This document shows, piece by piece, positions 43,114 through 44,403 of a stretch of 44,403 nucleotides of DNA. The translations under genes were made by a program, and so were the position numbers. The notes under the pieces are model-generated. The model made no database searches. It was not told the DNA's origin and saw nothing but the letters and a program-made list of their open reading frames with translations. The stretch is taken from positions 1 to 44,403 of the IMG/VR virus record IMGVR_UViG_3300035112_000036; one strand, 5' to 3'. The stretch comes from a virus. Each line of letters starts with the position of its first letter. Position 1 is the first letter of the stretch.

Positions 43114-44403
43114 GCACGACCGTTTCCTTGCCGGACGGCACCAGCCTGGAATTTCCGGACGGCACCGACCCGGCGGTGATTCAACGCGCGGTTGCTGAAG
43201 CCCGGATGCATACAGCCCGGGGCGCCGCGACACCTGATTTTTCCGATGTTTCAGGCACCGCCACCAGCACAGCGGCGACCTCGAACATCCCAACTCAATC
43301 CGCAGCCCTTGATCCTCTTTACGCTCTCGACCGGTCAGGCCGGGCAGGCGCAATGCTAAAAGGGCGCGTTCCGCAAGGGTACTCCTCCCCGGATGTCCGG
43401 ATAACGACCCCGGACGAGGAATGGGACGCGGCTCTCTCAGGCAAAGCGCCTGTTACAATGTTGGGCCGCCCCCTACCGCAAAAGAGGGATTATCCCAACG
43501 TTGTGGGCGCCGAATCCGTTTCAGAAGACGACGAATCTTACCAGGCCTTCGTAAGGGATAATCCGCGCGTCGGCAGTCAGGTGTCTTTGATCGAAAATCG
43601 CCTTGGCCCTCTCCCTTCGTTCTTGCGGGCCAGCATTGCCTCCGACCTTGCCTACGGCGCGCCAATTGGTAAGGTTATTGAGAAGTTGAAATCTATCCGG
43701 AGCGGCGAGTTAGGGGATTCAACGCACGTGTCCGCTGATTCATTCCGAAACCAGCCCGACTTCTCGGACGTCACCGGCGGCGTTTCCAGCACTGCCGACG
43801 ACCTCCTGCGGAAGAAGCGTGCCCAGATGGCCCAGGCCCGGCAGATCGCCGCGGCGCAAGGACTGGTCGGGCCGGCGCCGGACGAGGGCGTAGGCGGGCG
43901 GCTGCTGGCCGTTGGGGACCGGATCGTCTCGGGGGCGGCGGAGGGGTTCGCCAGCATTCCGGAGCTCGCGGCGAAGCTCCTTCCCGACGATTCCCCGTCC
44001 GCGATGCTCCCCTCCCAGGACACGGAACGCGAGGTCCCCGGCAACCCCTACCCGACGCTCGGAAAACCCGGCGGCTTTTTTGACCTGGCGGCCGATCGCG
44101 AGAGCATCCGGCGGCAGGCAGAGGCCGCCCGCGAGCGTTTGCTGGCGTCTCGGGGTGATCCGGCCATCGTGGCCGCCGCGGACACGCTGGCTGAGGCCGG
44201 CGGCATGGCGATACCGCTGGGGGAAGGCGGCCGGGCGGCCAAGGCGGCTGAAGATGCGCAGGGGGCCGTCCGTCTCGGCCTGCGGCAGGCGGCTCCGGCC
44301 GCCCGCGTGGCGGGGGATGTCACCCCCGAGGAAGCGGCCTACCTCGCCCGCCGCGCCGAGGCTCTGCGATCGACGCCGGGCGCCACAGAGGCCCCCCTGC
44401 GGC
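43110..44403 (+). CDS. Giant internal virion / DNA-ejection protein, N-terminal part (continues at base 1)
   Basis: ATG at 43110 overlapping the upstream stop (ATGA). No stop occurs to the window end, and the frame equals that of bases 1-3624 after closing the circle at 44276. Seen: an N-terminal VSLPDGTSLEFPDGTDPAVI followed by QRAVAEAR, then PDFSDVSG, FRNQPDFSDVTGGVSSTADD, and Ala-rich helices. Known: the motif '(I/F)P(D)GT....(I)..A' is the usual start of large podoviral internal virion proteins. Bases 43190-43760 are AT-richer than the flanks, which suggests module exchange in the N-terminal third. Confidence 0.85.
   Translation, partial: MSTTVSLPDGTSLEFPDGTDPAVIQRAVAEARMHTARGAATPDFSDVSGTATSTAATSNIPTQSAALDPLYALDRSGRAGAMLKGRVPQGYSSPDVRITTPDEEWDAALSGKAPVTMLGRPLPQKRDYPNVVGAESVSEDDESYQAFVRDNPRVGSQVSLIENRLGPLPSFLRASIASDLAYGAPIGKVIEKLKSIRSGELGDSTHVSADSFRNQPDFSDVTGGVSSTADDLLRKKRAQMAQARQIAAAQGLVGPAPDEGVGGRLLAVGDRIVSGAAEGFASIPELAAKLLPDDSPSAMLPSQDTEREVPGNPYPTLGKPGGFFDLAADRESIRRQAEAARERLLASRGDPAIVAAADTLAEAGGMAIPLGEGGRAAKAAEDAQGAVRLGLRQAAPAARVAGDVTPEEAAYLARRAEALRSTPGATEAPLR
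44277..44403. repeat. Terminal direct repeat, right copy
   Basis: Identical to bases 1-127. See the left copy. Removing one copy gives a closed 44,276-bp circle with the virion gene intact. Confidence 0.95.

Noticed and set aside
1-44403. Integrase, attachment site, replicative DNA polymerase, phage RNA polymerase and tRNA genes
   Set aside because: No frame shows the expected motifs. Absence is by eye only and could miss diverged forms.

Overview
The window is one complete, circularly assembled genome of an uncultured tailed phage, about 44.3 kb and visibly GC-rich. Bases 1-127 recur exactly as bases 44277-44403. The unique length is therefore 44,276 bp, and the largest gene runs across the junction (43110 to the end, then 1 to 3624, same frame, 1,596 codons). 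Terminase, portal, scaffold, a DUF4043/N4 gp56-like capsid protein, a head-tail adaptor, a tail propeller protein and three consecutive internal virion proteins point to a short-tailed (podovirus-like) phage. The host cannot be named. Many operon-leading genes appear leaderless (a -10 box exactly 6 nt before the start codon), a habit common in Actinobacteria, Deinococcota and some other GC-rich phyla.

Layout. (i) 4.3-17.3 kb, minus strand: about 30 small genes, most overlapping by ATGA, GTGA or TGATG, forming early/replication operons. They include a replication-initiator-like protein, a P-loop RecA/Sak4-like ATPase, a RecE-like PD-(D/E)XK nuclease, a stand-alone S24 (LexA-type) peptidase, an XRE-type HTH protein, two HNH endonucleases, several zinc-ribbon microproteins and a terminator-bounded secreted cysteine-rich peptide. 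(ii) 17.34-18.75 kb: about 1.4 kb without a convincing gene, holding an AT-rich patch, a near-perfect 20-bp palindrome, a G-quadruplex-type run, several hairpins and three copies of a 15-bp repeat. It is the best candidate for a replication origin or control region. (iii) 18.77-19.32 kb, plus strand: a small coiled-coil protein and a two-helix membrane protein (holin candidate). These face a minus-strand operon (21.06-19.2 kb) with a SleB-like cell-wall hydrolase, zinc-ribbon proteins and a ribbon-helix-helix protein. (iv) 21.29-21.94 kb: a divergent promoter pair. (v) 21.7-44.4 kb and on to 4.3 kb, plus strand: a small regulatory/accessory operon with an RNA polymerase alpha-CTD-like protein, then packaging, portal, scaffold, capsid, adaptor, fibre, propeller, ejection proteins and two small end genes.

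The plus-strand structural array is interrupted by three isolated antisense genes (27538-27774, 36492-36911, 41339-41725), which look like morons. Two of them and the operon head at 21683 share the same promoter/start module (TAYRAT-GGCGGC-ATG). No integrase, replicative DNA polymerase, helicase-primase, RNA polymerase or tRNA was recognised, so host replication and transcription machinery is probably used. The presence of an S24 peptidase and an HTH gene without an integrase leaves the lifestyle open.
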